Shown here: in pieces, positions 34,648-44,489 of the stretch
Layout of the letters: every line of letters starts with the position of its first letter
How positions within the stretch are numbered: position 1 is the stretch's first letter
Origin: Candidatus Devosia phytovorans
Lineage (GTDB): Bacteria > Pseudomonadota > Alphaproteobacteria > Rhizobiales > Devosiaceae
DNA length: 64,000 bases
Assembly (NCBI GenBank): GCA_029202405.1
Contig: CP119312.1
Coordinates: 2,175,001-2,239,000 of the forward strand
Direction of reading: 5' to 3'
Translations under genes and position numbers: made by a program
The notes under the pieces: model-generated
Database searches by the model: none
What the model was told of the DNA's origin: nothing
Seen by the model: the letters and a program-made list of their open reading frames with translations, nothing else

Positions 34648-36027
34648 TCAGCCGCCGAGTTTTTCCCCGTCGCGATAGGTGTAGGTCGGGCTCTTGAAGG
34701 TGACGAGTTCTTCGGCCGCAGAGGGATGGAGGGCCATGGCGCGGTCGAAGTCGGCCTTGACTGCGCCCATGCCCATGGGGATGGCGACGAGCTGGATCAT
34801 TTCGGCGGCGCCGGGTCCGAGGATATGGCAGCCGAGAATCTTGCCGCCGTCCTTTTCGGTGATCAATTTCAGGATCATCCGCTCGGTGCGGGTGGATAGC
34901 GTGTTCATCATCGGCCGGAAGCGGGCGCAGTAGACGTCGATGTCGCCATGGGTGGCGGCCTCGGTCTCGGTGAGGCCGACGACGCCGATTTCGGGGTCGG
35001 TGAAGACGGCGGTCGGGATCAGGGAATGGTCGACCGACAGCTTGTTATTGTTGAATACGGTCTCGGCGAAATACCAGCCCTCGCGGATGGCGACCGGGGT
35101 AAGCTGGGCGCGGCCGGTGACGTCGCCCACGGCGTAGATGCTGGGCACCGAGGATTGCGAGAAGGCGTCGACCTTGATGGCGCCGGAGGATTCGAGCACG
35201 ACGCCGGCCTTGTCGAGGCCCAGGCCATGCACATTGGGCGTGCGGCCAATGGCGAACATGACCTGGCCATAGGGGGCGGTGACGCCGTCGCTGAAGGTGA
35301 CGGAAATGTCGTCGCCGGCGCGGCGGAGTTCGCTGATGGTGGTCTGGTAGATCAGCTTGACGCCACGGTCGATGAGACCGGCTTCGAGACCGCGGCGGAT
35401 GTCCTCGTCGAAGCCGCGCAGGATGCAGTCACCGCGATAGATCAGGGTGGTGTTGACGCCGAGGCCGGCGAAGATGGCGGCGAATTCGACCGCGATATAG
35501 CCACCGCCGGCGATCAGGATCGAATGCGGCAGGGTTTCGAGATCAAAGGCTTCGTTGGAGGTGATGGCCAGTTCGGCGCCGGGGATATGGGGCGCGTTGG
35601 GCCGCGCGCCGGTGGCGACGAGAATATATCTGGCGGTCAGTTCGCGATCCTGTTCGACGAGATGCACCGAATTGGGCCCGGTGACGACGCCGCGGTCCTT
35701 GATGATCTCGACGCCGGGCTTTTCGAGATTGGCCGTATAGGCGACCTCGAGCCGGGTGATTTCCTTTTCCTTGGCGGTGACCAGCGTTGGCCAGTCAAAG
35801 CTGGCCTCGACATCCCAGCCGAAGCTGGATGCGACGTCGAACATGTCGTGGAACCGGGAAGCATAGGCGTAGAGCTTCTTGGGCACGCAGCCACGGATAA
35901 CGCAGGTGCCGCCGACGCGGAATTCCTCGATGATGGCGACCCTGGCGCCATAGGTGGCGGCCATGCGCGCGGCGCGGACACCGCCGGAGCCAGCGCCGAT
36001 AACGACGAGATCATAGCTATCGGACAT
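34648..36027 (-). CDS. gor: Glutathione-disulfide reductase
   Basis: Reduces oxidised glutathione with NADPH in the cytoplasm. The 459-residue flavoprotein has the N-terminal FAD motif (DLVVIGAGSGGVRAARMAA) and the redox-active disulfide in GGTCVIRGCVPKKL (C42 and C47). The NAD(P) motif is ILIAGGGYIAVEFAAIFAGL; IYRGDCILRGFDEDIRRG just after it fits NADPH preference. The second FAD motif is SIYAVGDVTGRAQLTPVA, and the C-terminal interface carries the catalytic His in ALHPSAAEELVT. The RGC form of the disulfide motif is typical of alphaproteobacteria. It is 87 bp from the DUF2059 terminator, upstream on the same strand. Confidence 0.95.
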   Translation of the reverse strand: MSDSYDLVVIGAGSGGVRAARMAATYGARVAIIEEFRVGGTCVIRGCVPKKLYAYASRFHDMFDVASSFGWDVEASFDWPTLVTAKEKEITRLEVAYTANLEKPGVEIIKDRGVVTGPNSVHLVEQDRELTARYILVATGARPNAPHIPGAELAITSNEAFDLETLPHSILIAGGGYIAVEFAAIFAGLGVNTTLIYRGDCILRGFDEDIRRGLEAGLIDRGVKLIYQTTISELRRAGDDISVTFSDGVTAPYGQVMFAIGRTPNVHGLGLDKAGVVLESSGAIKVDAFSQSSVPSIYAVGDVTGRAQLTPVAIREGWYFAETVFNNNKLSVDHSLIPTAVFTDPEIGVVGLTETEAATHGDIDVYCARFRPMMNTLSTRTERMILKLITEKDGGKILGCHILGPGAAEMIQLVAIPMGMGAVKADFDRAMALHPSAAEELVTFKSPTYTYRDGEKLGG

Positions 36028-36086
36028 GGCAGGCGCTCCTTTGCATCATCGGTATTTTACGATGAATATCGGGTGGCAGATCGCAT

Positions 36087-36114
36087 AAAAAAAGACCCCG
36101 CACAAGGCGGGGTC
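36087..36114 (-). terminator. Rho-independent terminator after the DUF2059 gene
   Basis: Read on the minus strand, GACCCCGC and GCGGGGTC form an 8-bp stem with a 5-nt loop, followed by seven T residues. It lies 30 bp after the DUF2059 stop. Confidence 0.88.
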
Positions 36115-36143
36115 CGATTGCTGCCATGGAAGTCGTGGTTTGA

Positions 36144-36659
36144 CTAGACTTCAAAGCCCTGGGAGCGCAATTCGGCGCGGACCTTGGCGTAGAATTCGGG
36201 ACGGGTGTTGTTGGTGAAGACCTGCAGGATCGCCTGCATGTCGGAGTTCACTTCGGTATTGGCGCGGGCCAGCTTGCGGCCGGTGGGGCTCTCGTAGAAG
36301 GTGACAATCTGCTGCAGCTCTTCAACGGTGAAGCGCGTGGCATAGACGCGGGCAAACTGGTCGAGCAACTCGCCCTTGCGGCCCTGATAGGTCTCGAGCA
36401 CCTTGCCGATGGCCAGGTCGATCTCGTCGGCCAGCTCGGGATTTTGCTGGGTGAGCTGGGACAGGCTGCCAAGGCCGATTTCGACGAGAGTGATCTCGAA
36501 CACGCCGGCGCTGTCGGTCAGGTCGACATATTTGCGGGCCAGGGCCAGCTGTTCGGGTGGCACTTCCTGGGCCATTGCGGGCGCGGCAACGGCAAACAGC
36601 GCCACGCTCATCACTACAGCCACCAGCGCCTTGGCGCGCGTCATAAGACCGGTCATCAT
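36144..36659 (-). CDS. DUF2059 protein, exported
   Basis: A 171-residue protein with a signal peptide (AKALVAVVMSVALFAVAAPAMAQ). The mature part is helical with the DUF2059 core: RVYATRFTVEELQQIVTFYESPTGRKLA (quoted in part: FTVEELQQIVTFYESPTGRK). The family is widespread in the proteobacterial periplasm and its function is not known. The frame includes an upstream GTG at 36671, but ATG 36659 has GGGGA at a suitable distance. It is 25 bp downstream of the rpiA region on the opposite reading order: rpiA is transcribed into it, so rpiA and this gene probably share a transcript that ends at the terminator at 36087-36114. Confidence 0.85.
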   Translation of the reverse strand: MMTGLMTRAKALVAVVMSVALFAVAAPAMAQEVPPEQLALARKYVDLTDSAGVFEITLVEIGLGSLSQLTQQNPELADEIDLAIGKVLETYQGRKGELLDQFARVYATRFTVEELQQIVTFYESPTGRKLARANTEVNSDMQAILQVFTNNTRPEFYAKVRAELRSQGFEV

Positions 36660-36684
36660 CGATTTCCCCACTTGATTGATCAGT

Positions 36685-37380
36685 TCAGCTAGCCGCCAGC
36701 GTTCTTACGCCATCCGCGGTCGCCACATAAGCCGTCTTGCACATTTTGAGGAACAGCCCGTGCTGCACTACCCCGGCGATGTCAAGCAAGTCGCGTGACA
36801 GCGCTTCTGGCTGCGAAATGCGGCCAAAAAATGCATCGAGAATGAGGTGGCCGCCGTCGGTGACGAAGGGCGTGGATGGCGCCGTCTCGCGCAGGCGCAA
36901 CTCGCCCTCGGCCCCATGGGCGGCAATGACCTCGGCCACGGTGCGGCGCGTGGCGCCCAGGCCGAAGCGATTGACCTCGATAGGCAGCGGGAAGCGGCCG
37001 AGGGTGTCGACGAGCTTGGAGCCGTCGGCAATGACCAGCATGGCGTCAGAGGCTGCAGCGACGATCTTTTCGCGCAGGAGGGCGCCGCCGCCACCCTTGA
37101 TCAGGTTGAGATGGGGATCGATCTCGTCGGCGCCGTCGACGGTCACGTCGAGGCGATCGAGCGTATCGAGATCGGAGAGCGGGATATTGAGCGAGAGCGC
37201 CTGGCGGGCCGTGACTTCAGAGGTGGGCACGCAGATACACTCGAAGCCCTGGGCAACCTTTTCGCCGAGCAGTTCGACGAAATGCTTCGCGGTGGAGCCG
37301 GTGCCGAGGCCCAGGCGCATGCCGGAGTGGAGGCTGGCCAGGGCCATGGCGGCGGCCTCGCGCTTCAGGTGTTCGCTCAT
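36685..37380 (-). CDS. rpiA: Ribose-5-phosphate isomerase A
   Basis: Interconverts ribose-5-phosphate and ribulose-5-phosphate in the pentose phosphate pathway. The 231-residue protein has all the RpiA signatures: LGLGTGSTAKHFVELLG (phosphate loop), VPTSEVTARQA, DVTVDGADEIDPHLNLIKGGGGALLREKIVA (quoted in part: TVDGADEID, KGGGGALLREKI), DGSKLVDTLGRFPLPIEV and FVTDGGHLILDAFF. The start ATG 37380 (MSEHLKRE) is chosen over a frame extension to 37410. The DUF2059 gene follows on the same strand after 25 bp. It is divergent to the L,D-transpeptidase gene. Confidence 0.94.
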   Translation of the reverse strand: MSEHLKREAAAMALASLHSGMRLGLGTGSTAKHFVELLGEKVAQGFECICVPTSEVTARQALSLNIPLSDLDTLDRLDVTVDGADEIDPHLNLIKGGGGALLREKIVAAASDAMLVIADGSKLVDTLGRFPLPIEVNRFGLGATRRTVAEVIAAHGAEGELRLRETAPSTPFVTDGGHLILDAFFGRISQPEALSRDLLDIAGVVQHGLFLKMCKTAYVATADGVRTLAAS

Positions 37381-37634
37381 CGTCGCATCCTGCAGTTGGT
37401 GGCCGTGCAATTGCAGGGGTTTGCCATGGAGTCAATGCCACCTTTGCGGCGCGATCACGCATTGGTGAACGCGCAGTGTAACTTGCCTGCAACACATTTT
37501 GTTGAACGTGAAAAAACGGTGGCGAATTGGGGGCAATCGGCCCTTCTCGCTGCATGGCAAAGCGCGTAAGCAACAAAAATTCCTGGGGGCGGGAGACTTG
37601 ATTCCTCGCTCTATTTCAGAGGCCAAGTCGTCAG

Positions 37635-38231
37635 ATGCTCAATACCAAAACCATGGTGGCTCTCGGGCTGTCCCTTATCCTGTCGGCAACCAGCGTCATG
37701 CCCGCAATGGCTGAACTGGTCTATGATCGCACCACCGGCACGTTTGTCGAAGCCTCAACCATCGCGCCGCGTCCGCGGGCTGGCCAGAGCGCGATCAAGA
37801 AAGAAATCGTTGATTATGCCACGAGCCAGAAGCCTGGCACGATCGTGATCGAGACCGGCGAGCGTCGCCTTTATCTGGTGCTGGAAGACGGCAAGGCCCT
37901 GAAGTATGGCATCGGCGTCGGCCGTGACGGCTTTACCTGGTCGGGCACCAATCGGATCACACGCAAGGCCGAGTGGCCCGGCTGGACGCCGCCTGCCGCC
38001 ATGCGCAAGCGCGTTCCGGACCTGCCGGCCTATATGGAAGGCGGCCCCGACAATCCGCTGGGCGCCCGCGCGCTCTATATTGGTTCGACGCTTTATCGCG
38101 TGCATGGCACGTCCGAGCCGTGGTCGATCGGCCAGGCGGTGTCGTCGGGCTGTATCCGTCTGACCAATGACGACGTGGCCGACCTCTACGAACGCGTTGC
38201 CGTGGGCGCCAAGATCATCGTGAATCATTAG
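37635..38231 (+). CDS. L,D-transpeptidase (YkuD/ErfK family), exported
   Basis: A 198-residue periplasmic enzyme that forms 3-3 peptidoglycan cross-links or attaches proteins to peptidoglycan. The signal peptide is TMVALGLSLILSATSVMPAMA. The YkuD catalytic motif HGTSEPWSIGQAVSSGCIRL has His157 and Cys173, with IVIETGERRLYLVLEDGKAL at the front of the domain. The single-domain architecture is common in Hyphomicrobiales, which grow from the pole and rely on 3-3 links. It is monocistronic: 254 bp of divergent intergenic DNA lie in front and a strong terminator follows. Confidence 0.93.
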   Translation: MLNTKTMVALGLSLILSATSVMPAMAELVYDRTTGTFVEASTIAPRPRAGQSAIKKEIVDYATSQKPGTIVIETGERRLYLVLEDGKALKYGIGVGRDGFTWSGTNRITRKAEWPGWTPPAAMRKRVPDLPAYMEGGPDNPLGARALYIGSTLYRVHGTSEPWSIGQAVSSGCIRLTNDDVADLYERVAVGAKIIVNH

Positions 38232-38294
38232 CAGGGGGCGCCCGGCCTACGAGGCTGGGCCCGTCTCTAGCGCAAGACTGACCGATCCGTTTGG

Positions 38295-38320
38295 AAAGGG
38301 TGCCCGCCGGCACCCTTTTT
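38295..38320 (+). terminator. Rho-independent terminator after the L,D-transpeptidase gene
   Basis: AAAGGGTGCC and GGCACCCTTT form a 10-bp stem with the loop CGCC, followed by T residues, 64 bp after the stop. Confidence 0.85.
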
Positions 38321-38368
38321 CTTTGGGCAATGCTTTGAAAGTGATGGGGGAATGGATAGATTGGGGGG

Positions 38369-39382
38369 ATGAGCATAGTCGCCTCCCCTGCCCGACCGCT
38401 GATCGACCGCTTCGGGCGGCAGATTTCTTATCTGCGCATTTCGGTGACGGATCGCTGCGACTTCCGCTGTGTCTATTGCATGGCCGAGGACATGACTTTC
38501 CTGCCCAAGCGGGAGGTGTTGAGCTTTGAGGAAATCGAGGCGATCGCCAATGCCTTTATCGCGCGGGGCACGACGCGGATCCGGCTGACTGGCGGCGAGC
38601 CACTGGTGCGTCGGGATATCATGGCGCTGGTGCAGAAGCTGGGCGGGCGGATTGGCGGGGGGCTGGACGAGCTGACGCTGACCACAAATGGCAGCCAGCT
38701 TTCCAAGCATGCGGAAGGCCTGTTCGCGGCCGGGGTGCGGCGGATCAACGTGTCGCTCGATACGCTGGATGCGGACCGGTTCAGGACGATCACCCGGCGC
38801 GGCCGGCTTGAGGATGTGATGGCCGGGATCGACGCGGCGCAGGCGGCGGGGCTGGCGATCAAAATCAACATGGTGGCGATGGCCGGCGTCAATGACGACG
38901 AGATCGAGCCGATGATGGCCTGGGCGCATGGCCGTGGCATGGGACTGACGCTGATCGAGGGCATGCCGCTGGGCGAGGTCGGCATGGATCGCGTCGATGC
39001 CTATCTGCCGCTGCGCGAACTGCATGACAGGCTGGCGCGGCGCTATACGCTGACGCCGATCGACAAGAAAACCGGTGGGCCGGCGCGCTACAAACATGTG
39101 GCGGAGACCGGCGGTGTGCTCGGCTTCATCACGCCGATGAGCCACAATTTCTGCGAGAGCTGCAATCGCGTGCGGCTGACGGCGACGGGGCAGCTGTATC
39201 TGTGCCTGGGGCAGGACGATCAGGTGAACCTGCGCGACGCCTGGCGCGAGGGCGGTGCCGCGGGGCTGGACGCCGCCATGGATCACGCCATGGCGATCAA
39301 GCCCAAGGGGCATGACTTCGTCATCGACCGCAGCAAGACCGAGCCCGCATTGGGCCGCCACATGAGCGTCACCGGAGGTTAG
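38369..39382 (+). CDS. moaA: GTP 3',8-cyclase MoaA (molybdenum cofactor biosynthesis)
   Basis: Radical-SAM enzyme that converts GTP to the cyclic intermediate in the first step of molybdopterin synthesis. The 337-residue protein has the N-terminal cluster motif TDRCDFRCVYCMAED (C30, C34, C37), then RIRLTGGEPLVRRDI, LTTNGSQL and RRINVSLDTLDADRF. The C-terminal second iron-sulfur cluster lies in FCESCNRVRLTATGQLYLCL. It ends in a glycine pair (SVTGG), as MoaA proteins do. The start ATG 38369 follows a G-rich stretch. The dienelactone hydrolase gene begins 1 bp after the stop; no other moa gene is adjacent. Confidence 0.95.
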   Translation: MSIVASPARPLIDRFGRQISYLRISVTDRCDFRCVYCMAEDMTFLPKREVLSFEEIEAIANAFIARGTTRIRLTGGEPLVRRDIMALVQKLGGRIGGGLDELTLTTNGSQLSKHAEGLFAAGVRRINVSLDTLDADRFRTITRRGRLEDVMAGIDAAQAAGLAIKINMVAMAGVNDDEIEPMMAWAHGRGMGLTLIEGMPLGEVGMDRVDAYLPLRELHDRLARRYTLTPIDKKTGGPARYKHVAETGGVLGFITPMSHNFCESCNRVRLTATGQLYLCLGQDDQVNLRDAWREGGAAGLDAAMDHAMAIKPKGHDFVIDRSKTEPALGRHMSVTGG

Positions 39383-39383
39383 A

Positions 39384-40061
39384 ATGGGCGAAAGAACGAC
39401 GATCACGGCCAGCGATGGCTTCACCCTCAATGCCTATGCGGCCAGGCCAGCGAGCAAGCCGATCGGCGGCGTGGTGCTGATCCAGGAGGTCTGGGGCCTC
39501 AATGACTGGATCCGCAGCGAAGTGGACCGCTATGCCGCCGAGGGCTTTCTGACCGTGGCGCCGGCGATGTTCGACCGGGTGGAATTTGGCTACGAGAGCA
39601 ATAATTACGGACCGGAGCAGTTTGCCGTGATCGGCGAGCTGATGAAGAAATTCGACCACAAGACAGCGCTGCTCGACGTGGCAGCGGCGATCACGACAGC
39701 TGCGGATGGCGACAAGGTCGGGATCACCGGCTATTGCTTTGGCGGCGCGGTGAGCTGGCGTGCGGCGGCGCATGAAGGCATGGGGCTGAGCGCGGCTTCG
39801 GGCTATTATGGCGGCGGCGTGCCGAACTATATCGACCTGGCGCCGCGCATCCCCACCGAGATGCATTTCGGTGACCAGGACAAGGGCATTCCGCTCGAGC
39901 AGATCGAGGCGCTCAAGGCCCGGCATCCGGAAGCCGACATCTACACCTATCCGGCCGATCACGGCTTCTGCAACAGCGCCCGGCCCGGCAATTTCAACGC
40001 CGATGCCTGTGCCAAGGCCAATGCGCGAACGCTCGACTTCTTCCGCAAGCATCTTGGATAG
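39384..40061 (+). CDS. Dienelactone hydrolase family protein
   Basis: A 225-residue alpha/beta hydrolase. The nucleophile is Cys in GITGYCFGGAVSW, with the acid in HFGDQDKGIPLEQ and His in YPADHGFCNSARPGNF; this Cys-Asp-His triad is the hallmark of dienelactone hydrolase. QEVWGLNDWIRSEVDRYA is also typical. The substrate is unknown, since no aromatic-degradation genes are near. CGGAGG lies before ATG 39384, one base after the moaA stop, so it is co-transcribed with moaA. The next gene starts 8 bp before its end. Confidence 0.92.
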   Translation: MGERTTITASDGFTLNAYAARPASKPIGGVVLIQEVWGLNDWIRSEVDRYAAEGFLTVAPAMFDRVEFGYESNNYGPEQFAVIGELMKKFDHKTALLDVAAAITTAADGDKVGITGYCFGGAVSWRAAAHEGMGLSAASGYYGGGVPNYIDLAPRIPTEMHFGDQDKGIPLEQIEALKARHPEADIYTYPADHGFCNSARPGNFNADACAKANARTLDFFRKHLG

Positions 40062-40488
40062 TCTGCAGGCGCATCAGGACTATCTGCTGGAAGCGTGGGC
40101 AGCGGCGCAGGCTGCGCCACTGTCGGTGCGCAAGGCCATGCTGGTGGCGGGCTTGCTCGATGCGCAGGTCGACCGGCTGTTCACGAGGGACGCCGGCGAC
40201 ATCCTGGCCTTTCGCGCCATAATGGCAGAGCAAAGTCCGGCCCTCGGCGCTGTGATGGCGCTCTGTAGCCGGCGGGATGGGTTTGACGTGGTCGTCGAGG
40301 CGGTCGCGGTGCCGCTCAGCGCATATCAGCAGCTTTCGGTGCAGGACTTCATGGTGAGCCTCTACAATGATCACACGGTGCAAAAGCTCAACCTCGTGCT
40401 GCCGGACGGGGCGCGGCGGGAGATGCATGGGGTTTTGAGTAAGGCGCTGGACGCCTTGAAAGTCGCGTTGAATAACCCAACAAGATAG
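40054..40488 (+). CDS. Unknown small protein, moaA operon
   Basis: A 144-residue protein I do not recognise. The only sensible early start is TTG 40054, which overlaps the dienelactone hydrolase end by 8 bp. The predicted protein is mostly helical at first (LQAHQDYLLEAWAAAQAAPLSVRKAMLVAGLLDAQVDRL, of which LLEAWAAAQAAP is typical) and ends with a mixed part containing VAVPLSAYQQLSVQDFMVS and VQKLNLVLPDGARREMHGV. There is no signal peptide or membrane helix. The third-position GC bias matches its neighbours, so it is likely to be expressed. It lies between the hydrolase and the DUF4160/DUF2442 pair. Confidence 0.65.
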   Translation: MDSLQAHQDYLLEAWAAAQAAPLSVRKAMLVAGLLDAQVDRLFTRDAGDILAFRAIMAEQSPALGAVMALCSRRDGFDVVVEAVAVPLSAYQQLSVQDFMVSLYNDHTVQKLNLVLPDGARREMHGVLSKALDALKVALNNPTR

Positions 40489-40500
40489 GTTATTTTGGTC

Positions 40501-40743
40501 ATGATCACGGTACTGCAATCTGGTGGAATGCGGTTCGTGATCTACCAGAACGATCACCAACCGGCGCATGTGCATGTCTATGGCGACGGCGATGCAAGGA
40601 TCGATATCGTCGAGGTCTCCCTGCTCAGCCATCGCGGGATGAGCAAACGGGATTTGTCGCGGGCAAAGGCCGTGGTGTTTGAGCACCGTTCGATGCTTTT
40701 GGCGAAGTGGGAAGAAATTCATGTCACAGCGAGAAATCACTGA
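40501..40743 (+). CDS. DUF4160 protein
   Basis: An 80-residue protein of the DUF4160 family: GMRFVIYQNDHQPAHVHVYG is the signature, with the conserved HVHV. Genes of this family are nearly always followed by a DUF2442 gene, as here, with a 23-bp overlap. The pair has been proposed as a type II toxin-antitoxin module, but this is not established. The frame starts at TTG 40495; I prefer ATG 40501. It follows the unknown gene by 12 bp. Confidence 0.85.
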   Translation: MITVLQSGGMRFVIYQNDHQPAHVHVYGDGDARIDIVEVSLLSHRGMSKRDLSRAKAVVFEHRSMLLAKWEEIHVTARNH

Positions 40744-41131
40744 AGACGAATACGAGGCGGCCACGCAACGCGGTGAGATAGAGCGGGCGCGCAGCCCCAA
40801 CCCATCGCAGGTGCGCTTTGACCGCCAGACTGGCCGCGTGCTCGTCGATTTCAGCAATGGGGCGGCCTTGCTGATCCCGGCCCGATCGCTGCAGGGGCTG
40901 GAAGACGCCAGCGACGACGAACTGGCCGAAGTCGAACTGCTGGGCGAGACCGGGTTACACTGGGAAAGCCGGGATGTGGATTTCACCATTGATGGGTTGA
41001 TGCGTGGTGTGTTTGGCACGGCGGCCTTCATGGCGCAACGCAAGGGCGGCCAGTCGCGGTCCGAAGCCAAGGTAGCCGCAAGCCGGGCCAATGGCGCCCA
41101 GGGCGGTCGCCCCCGCAAAGCCCGTCCCTAG
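40721..41131 (+). CDS. DUF2442 protein
   Basis: A 136-residue protein. The DUF2442 core is VRFDRQTGRVLVDFSNGAALLIPARSLQGLED (quoted in part: VLVDFSNGAALLIP), followed by LLGETGLHWESRDVDFTIDGL. The C-terminal 35 residues are basic and Ala/Gly-rich (SRSEAKVAASRANGAQGG), suggesting nucleic-acid contact. It starts inside the DUF4160 gene (23-bp overlap), so translation is probably coupled. It converges on the VOC gene with a 4-bp overlap. Likely the partner of DUF4160. Confidence 0.85.
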   Translation: MSQREITEDEYEAATQRGEIERARSPNPSQVRFDRQTGRVLVDFSNGAALLIPARSLQGLEDASDDELAEVELLGETGLHWESRDVDFTIDGLMRGVFGTAAFMAQRKGGQSRSEAKVAASRANGAQGGRPRKARP

Positions 41132-41529
41132 CGCTTCTCGGCGCGTTCTACCAGTTCGACGATCACGCCGTCGGGGTCGCGGACGAAGGCGACGCGGGTG
41201 AGCATTTCGGTGAAGATGGCGGGGCGTGGGGCTTCGAGGATTTCGATGCCGGCAGCCTGCAGCTTGATGGCAATGGCATCGACATCGTCGAAGGCGAAGG
41301 TGATGTGCCGCAGGCCCGATTCATGGGGCGGCACATCGCGGGAGCGGGTCACCGGGGCATAGGGCGAGCCGATTTCGAGCATGCCGCCGCCGGTATCGAG
41401 GAAGGCAATCTCGCCGCGGGTGTTCTTCTTGCGCAGGGCAAGCGTCAGGCCGAGCAGACCGCAGTAGAAATCGATCGTCCGATCAAGATTGGACGAGGTC
41501 ATGCCGACATGTTCGAAGCCTAGAAGCAT
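41128..41529 (-). CDS. VOC-family protein (glyoxalase/bleomycin-resistance fold)
   Basis: A 133-residue single VOC domain: GFEHVGMTSSNLDRTIDFYCGLLGL at the start, then SGLRHITFAFDDVDAIAIKLQA and FVRDPDGVIVELVER (quoted in part). The metal ligands expected of lactoylglutathione lyase-like proteins are present as His in FEHVG, Glu in LEIG, His in LRHIT and Glu in VELVE. The reaction is unknown. It converges on the DUF2442 gene with a 4-bp overlap, and is followed upstream (65 bp) by the Lrp gene on the same strand. Confidence 0.88.
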   Translation of the reverse strand: MLLGFEHVGMTSSNLDRTIDFYCGLLGLTLALRKKNTRGEIAFLDTGGGMLEIGSPYAPVTRSRDVPPHESGLRHITFAFDDVDAIAIKLQAAGIEILEAPRPAIFTEMLTRVAFVRDPDGVIVELVERAEKR

Positions 41530-41593
41530 ATTCCGTTCCCGCGGAAGTCCTGCTCAACCACCCGGCGCAGCAGGGGTTCCAAGAGAGGCATGC

Positions 41594-42079
41594 TTATTTG
41601 TCGTCGTCAACGACAATGGCGAAGTCGAGCGGCAGTGCCGTGGTGTATTTGATCTGTCCCATGGCAAAAGCCGAACTGACATCGGTCAGATTGATCTTGC
41701 TGATCAGGCGCTTGTAGAAGGTGTCATAGGCGCCAATATCGGGAACGACTACGCGCATCAGGTAATCGACATCCCCGCTCATGCGGTAGAATTCGACGAC
41801 CTCGGGAAATTCGTCGATGACACCGGCGAACTTGCGCATCCAGGCTTCATTATGCTCGTTGGTCTTGACCGAAACGAAGACGGTGACGCCGACATTGACC
41901 TTGGCCGGATCGAGGACGGCGACGCGACGCTGGATGACGCCGTCTTCTTCCATCTTCTGGATACGGCGCCAGCAGGGGGTGGTGGACAGGCCAACCTTGC
42001 GGCCGATCTCGGCGACCGGCATGGTGGCATCCTTCTGCAGAAGGGTGAGAATTTTTCGGTCGATCTTGTCCAAAGCCAT
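41594..42079 (-). CDS. Lrp/AsnC-family transcriptional regulator
   Basis: A 161-residue feast-famine regulator. The N-terminal helix-turn-helix is LLQKDATMPVAEIGRKVGLSTTPCWRRIQKMEEDGVI (quoted in part: EIGRKVGLSTTPCWRRI). The C-terminal ligand-binding domain reads VDYLMRVVVPDIGAYDTFYKRL and KINLTDVSSAFAMGQIKYTTALP. Such proteins sense amino acids; the ligand is not evident. The genes 65 bp downstream (VOC) and the nuclease upstream are not obvious targets. Confidence 0.92.
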   Translation of the reverse strand: MALDKIDRKILTLLQKDATMPVAEIGRKVGLSTTPCWRRIQKMEEDGVIQRRVAVLDPAKVNVGVTVFVSVKTNEHNEAWMRKFAGVIDEFPEVVEFYRMSGDVDYLMRVVVPDIGAYDTFYKRLISKINLTDVSSAFAMGQIKYTTALPLDFAIVVDDDK

Positions 42080-42224
42080 AACGCCCCCGCGAAATCAGTT
42101 TGCGCGTTTCGACCGAAATCCCGGCCAAAGCGGAAGATTTACTGCCACATCTGGCATGGACTAGCAATAATCTTGCGCGAAAATAAGTCGACGGCCTGAT
42201 TTTACAAGCTGTTAACCAGGACCT

Positions 42225-42716
42225 CTACGGCCAGAGATCGCCCAGCCATGAGAGGGCATTGTGCGGGCGGGCCTCATCGTCGCGCCAGTCGCGCGGGCGA
42301 TCGAAGCTGCCGGCCCAGATGCCACGGCTGTCGCGCCGTGCGGCAGCCTCCTCGGTCCAGTAGCCGCCGGAGGACACGGCAAGCCCCTCCCCGACCATGA
42401 TGGCACCAAGGTCCTGGTCGTTGACCCGGCAGGTGGCGAGCAGGCGATCATACTGGTCGCGGCCCTCGGGACGGCAATCGACGGCACCGGATGACAAAAG
42501 TTCGGCCATGCGATCGCGGGCAGAGCGGCCACAGGTCCATTTTGAACCATCAGCAGTGTCGCATTGCTGGGCCAGTTCGGGGGCATCCATGCCGAGCAGG
42601 CGGATGCGCTCGTCGCCAAGGCGGAAGCTGTCGCCGTCGCTGACGCGCGCCTGCCCTGCCACGGGCGGCAGGGGCTGGTCGAGTGCGACGACCAGTGCGG
42701 CCACGCCCGCCAGCAC
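42225..42716 (-). CDS. Thermonuclease-family (SNase-like) protein
   Basis: A 163-residue staphylococcal-nuclease-fold protein: RVSDGDSFRLGDERIRLLGMDAPELAQQC (quoted in part: SDGDSFRLGDERIRLLG), then DQYDRLLATCRVNDQDLG and GEGLAVSSGGY. The catalytic Arg and Glu of the family are retained (IRLLG and MDAPE). The only ATG, GTG or TTG is GTG 42716, which falls inside a hydrophobic helix. Twenty-eight further codons are open upstream and encode a basic stretch before the helix (RTRRGGLLALLVLAGVAALVV), so the true start may be a rare codon upstream. The protein is probably anchored in or exported across the inner membrane. Confidence 0.82.
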   Translation of the reverse strand: MLAGVAALVVALDQPLPPVAGQARVSDGDSFRLGDERIRLLGMDAPELAQQCDTADGSKWTCGRSARDRMAELLSSGAVDCRPEGRDQYDRLLATCRVNDQDLGAIMVGEGLAVSSGGYWTEEAAARRDSRGIWAGSFDRPRDWRDDEARPHNALSWLGDLWP

Positions 42717-42863
42717 GAGCAGGGCCAGCAGGCCACCGCGGCGGGTGCGAAAAATGGAGAATGGATAAAGTTGTCGGCGCCGGATTTCACCACCCGTTAA
42801 CTACGTGGTCCTAGTGTGCTCAGCAGAGTAGCGGACGCGTTTTATGTTCGCATTTGTTTAGTA

Positions 42864-44405
<1,542 letters not shown>

Positions 44406-44489
44406 GCCAACACTTTTGCTGGAAAACAACAGTAATTAGCTTTCAATCAACAATCCTCCTGCTAGCACATTGCTATTGGGAGTCGCAAA

